Shown here: piece after piece, positions 7,908 through 18,362 of the stretch
Position numbering within the stretch: position 1 is the first letter of the stretch
Layout: each line of letters begins with the position of its first letter
NCBI RefSeq assembly: GCF_001297065.1
Contig: NZ_LHOX01000018.1
Location: forward strand, 310,001-374,000
Length of the DNA stretch: 64,000 nt
Reading direction: 5' to 3'
Origin: Enterococcus sp. RIT-PI-f
GTDB taxonomy: Bacteria > Bacillota > Bacilli > Lactobacillales > Enterococcaceae
The notes under the pieces: model-generated
Seen by the model: the letters and a program-made list of their open reading frames with translations, nothing else
Told to the model about the DNA's origin: nothing
Database searches by the model: none
Position numbers and translations under genes: made by a program

Positions 7908-9665
7908 ATGGACATTCATTCAGTATTAAAAGAACATTTTGGTTATACGCACTTTCGTGAAGGGCAAGAAACCATTATCCAATCTATTTTAACACAACAA
8001 AACGTTTTGGGGATCATGCCGACTGGCGGCGGGAAATCGATCTGTTATCAATTGCCGGCACTTTTGTTAGAAGGTGTGACATTAGTGATCTCGCCTTTGA
8101 TTTCTCTGATGAAGGATCAAGTGGATAGCTTGAGGGATATGGGCATTCCAGCAGCGTATATCAATTCTACGTTGAACAGTAGCGAGATCAATCAACGGAT
8201 GCTGCAAGCTAGAAATAGACAGCTGAAACTCTTATATGTATCACCAGAAAGGCTAGATTCTGAAGCATTTCGCTATGCATTGAAGCAAGTACCGATTTCG
8301 TTGATCGCTGTCGATGAAGCCCATTGTATTTCCCAATGGGGACATGACTTTCGTCCGAGCTATCTGCGTTTGGCTGAAACCATTGGTTTGCTAGAAAACA
8401 AACCAACGATCGTTGCGCTGACGGCGACGGCAACCCCGAAAGTAGCAGAAGATATTGAACGGTTATTATCGATCCCGGCGCAAAATCAGGTCAAAACAGG
8501 ATTTGCTAGAGAAAATTTGGCCTTTCAAGTGGTCAAAGATCAAAAAGATACCTATATCAGTACATATCTTAAAATGAATCAAGGGCAATCTGGTATCATT
8601 TATGCCAGTACCCGCAAGGAAGTTGAACGGATCTATCATTTGCTGAAGCATGAAAAAATAGCTGTCGGCTATTATCACGGTGGGTTGTCTGAAGAAGAGC
8701 GGTCATTTTTTCAAGAAGAGTTTCTTTATGACCGTATCCAGGTGATGGTGGCGACGAATGCTTTTGGGATGGGGATCAATAAGAGCAATGTCCGCTTCGT
8801 GATCCATGCCCAGATGCCAGGCAATATCGAATCGTATTATCAAGAAGCCGGTCGGGCAGGACGGGATGGCGAACCGAGTGATGCCATCTTGCTTTATGCC
8901 CCGCAGGATATGCAGATCCAACAGTTCTTCATTGATCAATCGGAATCAGATATTCATTACCGTCAAAACGAATATTTGAAACTGCGAGAAATGAGTCAAT
9001 ATGGGCATACACAACTGTGTTTACAGCGGTATATTTTGCGCTATTTTGGCGAAGATGGGGCGGATTGTCAACGCTGCAGCAATTGTTTAGATGAACGAGA
9101 ACAAGTTGATATCACTGTTGATACACAAAAAGTCTTGTCTTGTGTCAAACGGATGGGTGAACGATTCGGCAAATCTTTGGTAGGTAAAGTGTTGACAGGT
9201 TCAGGCGATCAGAAAGTCAAGCAATGGGGGTTTGAAAAATTACCTACCTATGGGTTGCTCAAAGACTGGTCGCAAAAAGATGTCACTCAGTTGATCGATT
9301 ATTTGACCGCTTCAGGTTATTTATTGCCTTCAGAAGGACAGTATCCGCTGTTAAGTGTGACCAATGCCGGTATCGATGTTTTGCTAGGCAAAGCACAAGT
9401 CTTCCGCAAACAAACCAAAGTCAAACAATTGGTCGTCGATGATGCGTTGTTTGACCAATTACGATCACTGCGCCTAACCTTGGCGCAAGAGCAAAACTTG
9501 CCGCCTTATGTGGTTTTTTCTGATCAAACATTGCGTGAGTTGGCAGAAACCCAGCCGAAATCACCAATCGAGTTTTTACAGATCAAAGGGGTCGGGCAAA
9601 ACAAATTAGATAAGTATGGGGCTGCTTTTCTGGCGCTGCTGGCGGATTATGCCGAACAGAAATAA
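7908..9665 (+). CDS. recQ: ATP-dependent DNA helicase RecQ
   Basis: This is a 3'-5' superfamily 2 DNA helicase for recombination and fork repair. In order it shows the RecQ motif 0 region FGYTHFREGQ, Walker A PTGGGKS (about 38-44), the DEAH box VDEAHC (136-139) with the aromatic-rich loop SQWGHDFRPSYL, motif VI QEAGRAGRDG, and a cysteine cluster (C-x..-CQRCSNC, about 366-394) for zinc. A winged-helix region and a C-terminal HRDC domain (about 505-585) complete it. At 585 residues it is close to the usual length for short Gram-positive RecQ. RBS GAGGG precedes the ATG. Confidence 0.95.
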   Translation: MDIHSVLKEHFGYTHFREGQETIIQSILTQQNVLGIMPTGGGKSICYQLPALLLEGVTLVISPLISLMKDQVDSLRDMGIPAAYINSTLNSSEINQRMLQARNRQLKLLYVSPERLDSEAFRYALKQVPISLIAVDEAHCISQWGHDFRPSYLRLAETIGLLENKPTIVALTATATPKVAEDIERLLSIPAQNQVKTGFARENLAFQVVKDQKDTYISTYLKMNQGQSGIIYASTRKEVERIYHLLKHEKIAVGYYHGGLSEEERSFFQEEFLYDRIQVMVATNAFGMGINKSNVRFVIHAQMPGNIESYYQEAGRAGRDGEPSDAILLYAPQDMQIQQFFIDQSESDIHYRQNEYLKLREMSQYGHTQLCLQRYILRYFGEDGADCQRCSNCLDEREQVDITVDTQKVLSCVKRMGERFGKSLVGKVLTGSGDQKVKQWGFEKLPTYGLLKDWSQKDVTQLIDYLTASGYLLPSEGQYPLLSVTNAGIDVLLGKAQVFRKQTKVKQLVVDDALFDQLRSLRLTLAQEQNLPPYVVFSDQTLRELAETQPKSPIEFLQIKGVGQNKLDKYGAAFLALLADYAEQK

Positions 9666-9799
9666 ACCATCAAATGTGGAAGCTAAACAAATCGGCTAGC
9701 TATGGATACCTTCAGTGCATGCTATGCTTATATAGCAATAGGCGGCTTTCAGACATTTATGGTACATTAAAGGTAGAATATAGATGAGGAGAGGTCAAT
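9666..9799 (+). other. Intergenic region recQ-rpiR, compositional boundary
   Basis: It contains an imperfect TGCTAT...ATAGCA stem-loop near 9719-9740 without a T-run, and a TAGAAT -10-like element near 9774. The AT-rich block begins after this point. No repeat or attachment site was recognised. Confidence 0.3.
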
Positions 9800-10540
9800 A
9801 TGTCTTTTTTTGGAAAAATAGATTTTAATGATTTGTCTGAAACTGATCGTGCAATCTATCATTATATGTCTAGTCAAAGTGATAAGATCCCTTATATGCG
9901 GGTGAGAGAAATCGCGAAAGAATCACATACGTCTGCATCTTCTGTGATGCGCTTCATAAGAAAACTGGGCTTTGAAAGTTTTACTGAGTTTCGTTCGCAT
10001 GCTAGAATACCGCAACTGGAAGATTCGGATATACTTAGTGGTAGTGACTTATTAAGTGCTGAACACTTTCCAAGTGATATTGAAAGTAAGTTAAGGCGTG
10101 TTGCTGAGAAATTAGTAGAGTGTGAAAATATTATTTTTTATGGCATAGGTGCCTCAGCATCGATTTGTGAATATGCTGCGCGTAGATTTTCAATTTTAGG
10201 TTGTAATAGTTTTGCTTTGGTTGACCATACTTACCCCATCTTTGCCAAACTGAAAAATACATCAGACAATATGGTTTTGGCTTTATCAGTTACGGGAGGA
10301 ACGACCGAAATCATTGAATTATTCAATGGATTTAAAAATAATCTAGATTTTACAACAGTTGTTGTGACAAGTGATGCTGCTAGCGCATTAGGACGAATGA
10401 GTGACTTTGTTCTAGACTATTCAGTAGATGTGAAGAGAATCAACAAACATGAGGATCTAACCAGTCAAATCCCTTGTATTTTTTTGATTGAAGCCTTATC
10501 CGAAGCAGTTCGCCAAATAGTTACTTTAGACAAGCTCTAA
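9800..10540 (+). CDS. MurR/RpiR family transcriptional regulator
   Basis: This regulator has an N-terminal RpiR helix-turn-helix (about residues 1-75, with MRVREIAKESHTSASSVMRFIRKLGF) and a C-terminal SIS domain that binds phosphorylated sugars (IIFYGIGASASICEYAARR near residue 110, LALSVTGGTTEIIELF near 155). It sits directly before a GH1 6-phospho-beta-glucosidase gene, separated by a terminator. It plausibly senses a 6-phosphoglucoside or a hexose phosphate; that is inference from position. RBS GAGGAGAGG precedes the ATG. Base composition is lower in G+C than recQ. Confidence 0.9.
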   Translation: MSFFGKIDFNDLSETDRAIYHYMSSQSDKIPYMRVREIAKESHTSASSVMRFIRKLGFESFTEFRSHARIPQLEDSDILSGSDLLSAEHFPSDIESKLRRVAEKLVECENIIFYGIGASASICEYAARRFSILGCNSFALVDHTYPIFAKLKNTSDNMVLALSVTGGTTEIIELFNGFKNNLDFTTVVVTSDAASALGRMSDFVLDYSVDVKRINKHEDLTSQIPCIFLIEALSEAVRQIVTLDKL

Positions 10541-10550
10541 CTTCATCATT

Positions 10551-10588
10551 GCCCTTGGTACTAGGTGTACCAAGGTGCTTTTTTTTTC
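10551..10588 (+). terminator. Terminator after the RpiR regulator
   Basis: A 9-bp stem CCTTGGTAC/GTACCAAGG with a 4-base loop is followed by a run of nine or more T. Confidence 0.9.
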
Positions 10589-10676
10589 TATTTTCGTTAT
10601 CAGGTACCACTTTTAAAAAAAACGCACAGTGAAAGCAAATCTTTTTGTATACTCAAGAAAAATGCAAGGAGGATGA

Positions 10677-12122
<1,446 letters not shown>

Positions 12123-12139
12123 GTGTTTGGTACGAGGGG

Positions 12140-12193
12140 TTTCATTAAGGTACAAAAGCCATTAAGGTGGTACATTGACCAATCTTAATGAAA
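12140..12193. repeat. Inverted repeat after the GH1 gene
   Basis: TTTCATTAAG (12140-12149) is repeated inverted as CTTAATGAAA (12184-12193). A further partial direct copy, CATTAAGG, lies between them near 12160. It lacks a T-run, so it is not a normal terminator. It may be an mRNA end structure or a regulatory site. Confidence 0.5.
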
Positions 12194-12197
12194 TCCG

Positions 12198-12226
12198 TTG
12201 AAAATGAAAACGTTTTTATTTATAGT
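12198..12226 (+). promoter_or_regulatory. Promoter of the LacI-ROK-ABC operon
   Basis: TTGAAA (12198-12203) and TATAGT (12221-12226) are separated by exactly 17 bases. The spacer is filled by the first LacI-type operator. Confidence 0.8.
12203..12220. promoter_or_regulatory. LacI-type operator 1 (in promoter spacer)
   Basis: A near-perfect palindrome centred on CG (AATGAAAACG-TTTTTATT, one mismatch pair) lies between -35 and -10. It also resembles a cre site, so CcpA binding is a possible alternative or addition. Confidence 0.75.
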
Positions 12227-12246
12227 TCAATTATAAGGTTAACAAA

Positions 12247-12266
12247 AAATAAAAACGTTTTTATTT
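12247..12266. promoter_or_regulatory. LacI-type operator 2 (at the gene start)
   Basis: A perfect 20-bp palindrome with central AAAAACGTTTTT lies just upstream of the regulator's start codon. Its centre is 45 bases from that of operator 1. It is likely an autoregulatory site of the following LacI protein. Confidence 0.8.
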
Positions 12267-12276
12267 GGTGGTGCAA

Positions 12277-13275
12277 ATGAATACACGAACAACGATTAGA
12301 GATGTTGCGAAAGAAGCAAATGTTTCAATAGCTACAGTTTCAAAAGCTTTAAATGGTGTAGATGTAGTGAAAGCATCTACTAAAGAGAAGGTGCTGGCGG
12401 CCGCAAAGCATCTTCATTATGTACCTAATCTAATGGGGAGAGAGTTGAAAACAAATCAAACAAAAAGAATTGGTTTTTATACCACAAGTATTAAAGGTCC
12501 ATATTTTAGCGTTTTGATTGAATCAATCGCTAGAGAAGCTGAAAAACATGGTTATGCGCTAAATGTTTTTATATCAATGGAAAAAGAAGTTGTGCTCACT
12601 AGCATTCTTGGTGGAGCTGTTGACGGATTCATTGGGTTCGAAGATATGCTTGATCAGGAGGATTTAGAAACGATTCGCAATGAAGCAATCAATGCTGTTT
12701 TTATAGATAGGAACATTCAAGATCATACATTTGGTAGTGTTGTATTCAACTCGAATGAAAGTGCTGAATATGCAACATCCTATCTAATAGCTATGGGACA
12801 TCGTGATATTGCTTTTGTTAAAGGTTTTGATGGTGTATTTGATAGCGATGAGCGATTTAAGGGTTATCAACAAGCATTAAAGAAAGCTCAAATCCCATTG
12901 AAAGCAAATTATTTATTAGAAGGTAGATTTGAAGAGGAATGTGCCTATCAATCAACGAAACAGTTTTTACATCAGCAAAATGATTTGCCAACAGCATTTT
13001 TAGCGGGAAATGACCTTAGTGCGATTGGGGTAACCAAAGCGATAGAGCAAGCGGGTTATCATGTCCCTCATGATTTTAGTGTTGTTGGTTTCGATGGAAT
13101 CGAGCTATTGAAGTACTTTCGTCCATCACTAACGACAATTGTGAATCCAATCAAGGAACAAGGTGAACTTGCCACACAGCATTTAATCAAATTGATCAAT
13201 GGAGAAGATAAAGGCAAGTCTTTTGTTTTAAAAGGAACTTTATATGAAGCAGAATCTGTTCTGCAGTTTAAATAG
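12277..13275 (+). CDS. LacI family transcriptional repressor of the beta-glucoside cluster
   Basis: The N-terminal LacI helix-turn-helix (TIRDVAKEANVSIATVSKALNG, about residues 4-25, and hinge NLMGRELKTNQT) is followed by a periplasmic-binding-protein-like effector domain ending with VVGFDGIELLKYFRPSLTT. At 332 residues it is full length. ATG at 12277 is preferred; the TTG/GTG codons before it overlap operator 2 and the GGTGG ribosome binding site. It is the first gene of a tight run through the ROK kinase, ABC transporter, GH30 and SGNH genes. The two palindromes at its promoter indicate self-repression relieved by a sugar ligand, unknown here. Confidence 0.92.
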   Translation: MNTRTTIRDVAKEANVSIATVSKALNGVDVVKASTKEKVLAAAKHLHYVPNLMGRELKTNQTKRIGFYTTSIKGPYFSVLIESIAREAEKHGYALNVFISMEKEVVLTSILGGAVDGFIGFEDMLDQEDLETIRNEAINAVFIDRNIQDHTFGSVVFNSNESAEYATSYLIAMGHRDIAFVKGFDGVFDSDERFKGYQQALKKAQIPLKANYLLEGRFEEECAYQSTKQFLHQQNDLPTAFLAGNDLSAIGVTKAIEQAGYHVPHDFSVVGFDGIELLKYFRPSLTTIVNPIKEQGELATQHLIKLINGEDKGKSFVLKGTLYEAESVLQFK

Positions 13276-13290
13276 AAACGAGTGATGTAC

Positions 13291-14232
13291 ATGTATTTAG
13301 GAATTGATATTGGCGGAACAACGATTAAATATGGATTTATCAATGATAAAGGGCAAGTTTATAATAAAAAAAGCATCAAAACAGTTGACGATAAACAGCA
13401 ATTTTTAGACAATCTCCAAAGAATTATCGAAGATAGTCAACGGCAAGAAACCATTGAAGGTATTGGTATTAGTGCGCCAGGCATTATTGACCAGGATGGC
13501 ACAATGATTACAGCAGGCGCCATCAAATCAATCTATGGGGTTCGTTTGAAACAGGAATTACAAAAGATAACGACATTACCTATTGTTATTGAGAATGATG
13601 CCAATGCTGCTGCTATCGCAGAACAATGGATCGGCCATGCTCAAGGTGTATCGAATTACTTATGCATCGTTTTAGGAACAGGCATAGGAGGCGGTATTAT
13701 TTGTCAAAATGAATTAATTAGAGGTGCCCATGGCATGGCCGGAGAATTTGGTTGGATGGTAATTAAGGATATCGATGACAGTAGTGATATAGAAGCGATG
13801 TCTTTAAACCAACGTGCAGCAGTGATTGGTGGTTTGTGTTATCGATATAATCAAATAAAGTTAAAAAGCGATTCGACCTTTGAACCAATATGGGATGCGA
13901 AAGAAATCTTTGCAAAAGAAAATGATGATAATGACGCACATATACTTATTCAAAATTTCTATGAAGATCTATCTATCGGTATATTGAACTTAATTAGTTG
14001 TTTTGATCCTGAGTTAGTATTGATAGGAGGCGGTATCAGTGCGAATAAGGTGTTTTTAGAGCGGTTACAATCCACCATTTCCAAAGTGGCAACAAGACAC
14101 CATAGTATTCATTATTTAATGGATAAAACGATTGCACCAATCAAAGCTGCGAAATTAATGAATGATGCTGGAATGGTTGGGGCAGTTTATCAGATAAAGA
14201 AAATGATTCATATTGGCGCAGCTAAAATCTGA
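13291..14232 (+). CDS. ROK family sugar kinase, possible beta-glucoside kinase
   Basis: This ATP-dependent sugar kinase of the ROK family has the N-terminal phosphate motif LGIDIGGTTIKYG, catalytic Asp in ENDANAAA and the second phosphate loop LGTGIGGG. The ROK zinc motif CxCGxxGC is absent; the corresponding region reads SLNQRAAVIGG, so a classic glucokinase role is less certain. Some zinc-free ROK proteins (BglK) phosphorylate whole beta-glucosides. With an ABC importer and a GH1 6-phospho-beta-glucosidase next to it, that role would make the pathway coherent. Glucokinase or another sugar kinase remains possible. Starts at 13282, 13285 and 13291 are all available. Confidence 0.85.
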   Translation: MYLGIDIGGTTIKYGFINDKGQVYNKKSIKTVDDKQQFLDNLQRIIEDSQRQETIEGIGISAPGIIDQDGTMITAGAIKSIYGVRLKQELQKITTLPIVIENDANAAAIAEQWIGHAQGVSNYLCIVLGTGIGGGIICQNELIRGAHGMAGEFGWMVIKDIDDSSDIEAMSLNQRAAVIGGLCYRYNQIKLKSDSTFEPIWDAKEIFAKENDDNDAHILIQNFYEDLSIGILNLISCFDPELVLIGGGISANKVFLERLQSTISKVATRHHSIHYLMDKTIAPIKAAKLMNDAGMVGAVYQIKKMIHIGAAKI

Positions 14233-14247
14233 AAGTGGGGAGAACAG

Positions 14248-15198
14248 ATGGAAAACTCCGTGGGAAATGTAAAACGTTCTATGAAGATAAAAAGATGGAT
14301 TGCTGTTTTTTTTGAACAATGGGAATTGCAGAGTATGGTTTGGCCAGGAATTATTTTTATGATTATTTTTAATTTTATTCCTATCTACGGACTGATCATA
14401 GCCTTCAAAAGATATACGGTCATTGATACACTCGAAACAGCACCATGGGTTGGGTTGGAAAATTTTCAGATTATATTGAATGATAAGTTCTTTTGGGGAT
14501 CAGTGGTAAACACATTGGGTATAAGCTTCCTCAAATTACTGATTGGATTTATTTTGCCGATTATCTTAGCAATCTTGATTTTTGAACTCAGACAAGGCGT
14601 TTTTAAAAAATTGGTTCAAACAATCTCTTATATGCCATATTTTCTTTCGTGGATCGTATTAGGTGGTATGTTGATCAATTGGTTATCCACCAATGGATTA
14701 CTTAACACGATATTGAGTGGACTTGGATTTTCTATAAAGCATGAAAATTTTCTTTTATCTGTGAATAAATACTGGTGGATCGCCGTTTTGTCAGATATTT
14801 GGAAAAATACTGGTTGGGGTACTATTTTGTATTTAGCGACATTATCTAAAATCGATCCCTCTTACTATGAGGCAGCAAAAATAGATGGCGCAACCAGGTT
14901 TCAACAAATCATGAAAATTACAATACCAATGCTAAAAGGAATCATAAGTTTAAATCTGATTTTGACTATTAGTGGATTATTAGGGTCTAACTTAGATCAA
15001 ACAATGGTTTTGATGAATAATCAAAATCAGGCTAAAGCAGAAGTCATCAATTCATATGTATTTAGAATGGGGATCGCACAAGGAGATTTTTCATATGCTA
15101 CTGCAGTTGGATTAGGTGTGTCGATTGTATCAGTCATTTTGTTGATATGTTCAAACCAAATGACAAAACGACTAAACGACAATACATCTGTATTGTAG
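14248..15198 (+). CDS. ABC transporter permease, LplB type (CUT1 oligosaccharide)
   Basis: This is the first integral membrane subunit of a CUT1-type sugar ABC importer. The 316 residues have six predicted membrane segments after a charged start. The EAA loop YYEAAKIDGATRFQQIMKITIP near residue 210 contacts the ATPase. GQ-type RBS AAGTGGGGAG precedes the ATG. It pairs with the next permease and with the binding lipoprotein. No ATPase gene is present in this cluster. Confidence 0.92.
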   Translation: MENSVGNVKRSMKIKRWIAVFFEQWELQSMVWPGIIFMIIFNFIPIYGLIIAFKRYTVIDTLETAPWVGLENFQIILNDKFFWGSVVNTLGISFLKLLIGFILPIILAILIFELRQGVFKKLVQTISYMPYFLSWIVLGGMLINWLSTNGLLNTILSGLGFSIKHENFLLSVNKYWWIAVLSDIWKNTGWGTILYLATLSKIDPSYYEAAKIDGATRFQQIMKITIPMLKGIISLNLILTISGLLGSNLDQTMVLMNNQNQAKAEVINSYVFRMGIAQGDFSYATAVGLGVSIVSVILLICSNQMTKRLNDNTSVL

Positions 15199-15211
15199 AA
15201 AGGAGAATTTA

Positions 15212-16096
15212 GTGGAAAAAAAAGTAATGAAAAAAGATATAGATAGTCGTTTGTTCGATATGTTCAATATTTTGATTTTAACTATTTTTACATTGATTAT
15301 CGTTATTCCTTTATGGAATGTGGTGGTATCATCATTTGCATCTGGGCGTGTACTTGCTAAAGGGGACTTTGTATTTTGGCCATCTGAATTATCCCTAGAG
15401 AATTATCGAGCAGTGTTTAGAGATGGAAGTATGTTACAAGCGTTCTTTATTTCAGTATCTAAAACAATTATAGGCGTGCTCACTCATGTTTTTTTCTGTG
15501 CAATGATGGCTTATGCTATGAGTAAAGCAAATTTAAAGGGTAGAAAATTGTACTCTGCAATGGGTATTACGACCATGTTTTTTTCAGGAGGCATGATTCC
15601 AACATATCTGTTGTTTAGGCAAATTGGTTTGTTAAATAGTTTTTGGGTGTATATTATACCAGCTCTGTTAAGTTACTATGATGTCATCATATTAATGAAT
15701 TTCTTTAGAAATGTACCTGATTCTTTGGAAGAATCGGCAATGATCGATGGTGCAGGCCATTGGCGAATTTTTCTGCAAATTTTCTTGCCTCTTTCTAAAC
15801 CAGCATTAGCGACAATTGCATTGTTCAATGGTGTAAATCAATGGAATGATTTTATGACAGCGAGAATTTTTATTACCGATAAGTCACTTTACCCATTACA
15901 AATGAAACTTTATGAAATCATTGTTCAATCACAGACACAAGGAATGCAAAACATCGGAACTGCTGTTGCAGAAAGTACGACTAAAGGTGTCCAACTTGCA
16001 ACAATCGTGGTTACAACGATTCCGATATTGATCATTTATCCATTACTCCAAAAACATTTCATTGCTGGAATGATGGTCGGAGCTGTTAAAGAATAG
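15212..16096 (+). CDS. ABC transporter permease, LplC/YtcP type
   Basis: This is the second membrane subunit of the CUT1 importer. It has the EAA loop LEESAMIDGAGHWRIFLQIFLPLSKPALATI near residue 170 and the typical C-terminal end HFIAGMMVGAVKE. The GTG start at 15212 follows AAAGGAG by 8 bases. It lies 13 bases after the first permease and 18 bases before the binding-protein gene. Its closest counterpart in the window is the minus-strand permease at 38830-39717, which shares the G-A-M/V-G-x-VK end. Confidence 0.92.
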   Translation: MEKKVMKKDIDSRLFDMFNILILTIFTLIIVIPLWNVVVSSFASGRVLAKGDFVFWPSELSLENYRAVFRDGSMLQAFFISVSKTIIGVLTHVFFCAMMAYAMSKANLKGRKLYSAMGITTMFFSGGMIPTYLLFRQIGLLNSFWVYIIPALLSYYDVIILMNFFRNVPDSLEESAMIDGAGHWRIFLQIFLPLSKPALATIALFNGVNQWNDFMTARIFITDKSLYPLQMKLYEIIVQSQTQGMQNIGTAVAESTTKGVQLATIVVTTIPILIIYPLLQKHFIAGMMVGAVKE

Positions 16097-16114
16097 AAAA
16101 GGAGAAATCATAAA

Positions 16115-17737
16115 ATGAAAAATATGAAAAATATGCTGTTTTTGACTAGTTCAGTAATGTTGTTAGGTGCATGCGGAGGCGGAGAAGATAGCGCAAGTCA
16201 AGAAGCAAAAGATGTGGATATTAGTGATCGTTATACACTGGATGAAAACACACCGGCTTGGCAATTGGATAATAAAGAAGAAGTTACTGAATTGACCTGG
16301 TATGTAAATGCTGATTGGTGGAATGATGAATGGGGTAATGATGTTGTAACTAAACAGATGGAAGAAGATCTGAACATCAAAATAAAATTTATTAAAGGTG
16401 ATGATACCAACTTAAATACTATGTTTTCGAGTAATGATATGGCAGATATTGTCACAATATTTGATTCAAACTCACAAGTAGCACAAAAGGCGGATAGTTG
16501 GGCATACTCATTAGATGATCTATCAGAAAAATACGATCCTTATTGGCAAACTGTGGCAGCAGAAGATACATTGAATTGGTTTCAATTAGATGATGGGAAA
16601 ACATATGGATATCCTAATTATTCTAATACAGCAGAAGATTATGATAGCGGTTTAATTCCGGCGAACACGAATTTCTTGATCCGAAAAGATGTATATGAGG
16701 CAATTGGTGAAAACAATTTTGAAACAGCCGATGACTTTATCGCAGGAATGAAATCAATCAGTGAAAAATACCCAGACCTAGTACCTTTCGGATTCAATGC
16801 GTTAGGTGATGGCGCAGGCTCTTTAGGAGACGTTTTTCAAGACTACTTGGGTGTTGATCTTGAAACAGAAGATGGCGGATTTTACAATCGTAATTTAGAT
16901 CCAGAGTATGTAAAATGGTTAAAAGTTTTACGTCAAATCCATGATGATGGGAATTTGTCTGATGATAGTTTTTCTGATGATGGTACAGCTTTTGAAGAAA
17001 AAGTGAAATCTGGTCAATATGCAACGATCATGGCTAGCGGCACTGCACAAATGAGCGGTTTTTTGCAAAGCTGGTTATCGGAAAATCCTGATGGTGAGTA
17101 CATTGCTATCAATGGACCGCAGAATAGTGAAGGCAATGAGCCTAAATTAAATCAAAGCGGAATCACTGGTTGGATGATCAATTACATTAGTAAAAGTGCT
17201 AAAGATCCAGCCAAAGCTATGCAAATTTTCACGTACTTACAGAGCGAATATGGTGGTATTCTAACTACATTTGGTATCGAAGGTGAAACGTTCCAATATG
17301 ATTCCGAAGGAAAAATAGAGTTGCTTCCAGAAGTTCAAGAGATGAAAGACAATGACTCAGATCGGTTTAAAAAAGAGTATCGACTGAGTGAATTTATTTT
17401 CTTTGGTCATGACAAGTATCAATCTATGGCTAGTGAAAGTACCCAGACACCAGCTTTGATTCAGCCTAGAGAATGGGGAGAAGGAAAATTATATCCTCAT
17501 TTTATTTTAGAGAATATTGATCCTAGTTCTGGGACTCAAGAAGCACGCAATCTCTCGGCAATCAATACCAACTGGTATACAACGCTAGTCAGTTTGATTC
17601 GCTCTTCTTCAGAAGAAGATTTTGATCAGATACTTTCTTCATATACAACGTTTTTAGATGAAAATGGCTGGTCTGATATCGAGACGATTAGAAATGAAAA
17701 AATAGCCGAAAATAAAGAAAAACTTGGTTTAGATTAA
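16115..17737 (+). CDS. Extracellular solute-binding lipoprotein of the CUT1 importer
   Basis: This is the substrate-capture lipoprotein of the sugar ABC transporter. It has a signal peptide with lipobox LGAC (Cys20) followed by an acidic mature domain. At 540 residues it is long, typical of LipO/YtcQ-type binding proteins for oligosaccharides. The segment EVTELTWYVNADWWND begins the fold. RBS AAAGGAG lies before the ATG. Substrate is inferred only from the cluster (beta-gluco-oligosaccharide or glucoside). Confidence 0.9.
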   Translation: MKNMKNMLFLTSSVMLLGACGGGEDSASQEAKDVDISDRYTLDENTPAWQLDNKEEVTELTWYVNADWWNDEWGNDVVTKQMEEDLNIKIKFIKGDDTNLNTMFSSNDMADIVTIFDSNSQVAQKADSWAYSLDDLSEKYDPYWQTVAAEDTLNWFQLDDGKTYGYPNYSNTAEDYDSGLIPANTNFLIRKDVYEAIGENNFETADDFIAGMKSISEKYPDLVPFGFNALGDGAGSLGDVFQDYLGVDLETEDGGFYNRNLDPEYVKWLKVLRQIHDDGNLSDDSFSDDGTAFEEKVKSGQYATIMASGTAQMSGFLQSWLSENPDGEYIAINGPQNSEGNEPKLNQSGITGWMINYISKSAKDPAKAMQIFTYLQSEYGGILTTFGIEGETFQYDSEGKIELLPEVQEMKDNDSDRFKKEYRLSEFIFFGHDKYQSMASESTQTPALIQPREWGEGKLYPHFILENIDPSSGTQEARNLSAINTNWYTTLVSLIRSSSEEDFDQILSSYTTFLDENGWSDIETIRNEKIAENKEKLGLD

Positions 17738-17755
17738 GAAAGGCGGTAGCCAGTA

Positions 17756-18352
17756 ATGAAGCAATTATTTAATATTGATGGCGAGGTTTACAGTTTTCTT
17801 CATAAGATGTATCAATTTATGTTACTTAACTTATTGATCGTTATGACAAGTTTGCCAATCGTTACGTTGCCATGCGCGTTGATTACTGGCTACCAACTTT
17901 TGAAAGATTTTAATCAGCAGGAAATTACTGTAAAAAGATATATCCAGCAATTCAGAAAAAGTATTGTTCTTTCAATTGTTCTAACAATCATTTTCTTATT
18001 TATTTTTTTCATGCTATTTCTTTTGTTGGCCTTCACTAGAGGGACTATGTTTCAATTTTTAATACTACTCTTTATTGCTTTTTTTATAGTTTTCCTTTCA
18101 AATACATTTATTGTAAGTAACAATCAAATGTCTCTTAGATCTATACTGCAATATGCCTTCGGAATAACATTGAAATATGCAGGTTTTAATAGTATCGGAT
18201 TAGCGATTATGCTGTCTAGTTTTGTAATACCTATATTTTTGCCGAAATTAGGATTGATATGGGCATTATTTGGAATAAGTCTCCCTATGCTTTTCCAAAT
18301 TTTCATCTATAAACAAATTATGAAGCAGATAGTTGTAAAACAAATAGAGTAG
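17756..18352 (+). CDS. DUF624 (YesL family) membrane protein
   Basis: This is a membrane protein of the YesL/DUF624 family, with no established function. The 198 residues include an N-terminal helix at MLLNLLIVMTSLPIVTLPCALITGY (family hallmark: a proline after the first helix and an acidic/aromatic turn), a pair of helices at about 65-120 and two more near the C-terminus. The family is recurrently found beside LplB/YtcP-type permeases, as here, which suggests a helper role in transport. A second copy lies in the pectin cluster at 40923-41552. RBS AAAGGCGG precedes the ATG. Confidence 0.85.
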   Translation: MKQLFNIDGEVYSFLHKMYQFMLLNLLIVMTSLPIVTLPCALITGYQLLKDFNQQEITVKRYIQQFRKSIVLSIVLTIIFLFIFFMLFLLLAFTRGTMFQFLILLFIAFFIVFLSNTFIVSNNQMSLRSILQYAFGITLKYAGFNSIGLAIMLSSFVIPIFLPKLGLIWALFGISLPMLFQIFIYKQIMKQIVVKQIE

Positions 18353-18362
18353 GAGTGATCCA

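Noticed and set aside
9666-9799. Attachment-site repeats at the edges of the AT-rich block
   Set aside because: No matching direct repeat could be found by eye against 20341-20512.
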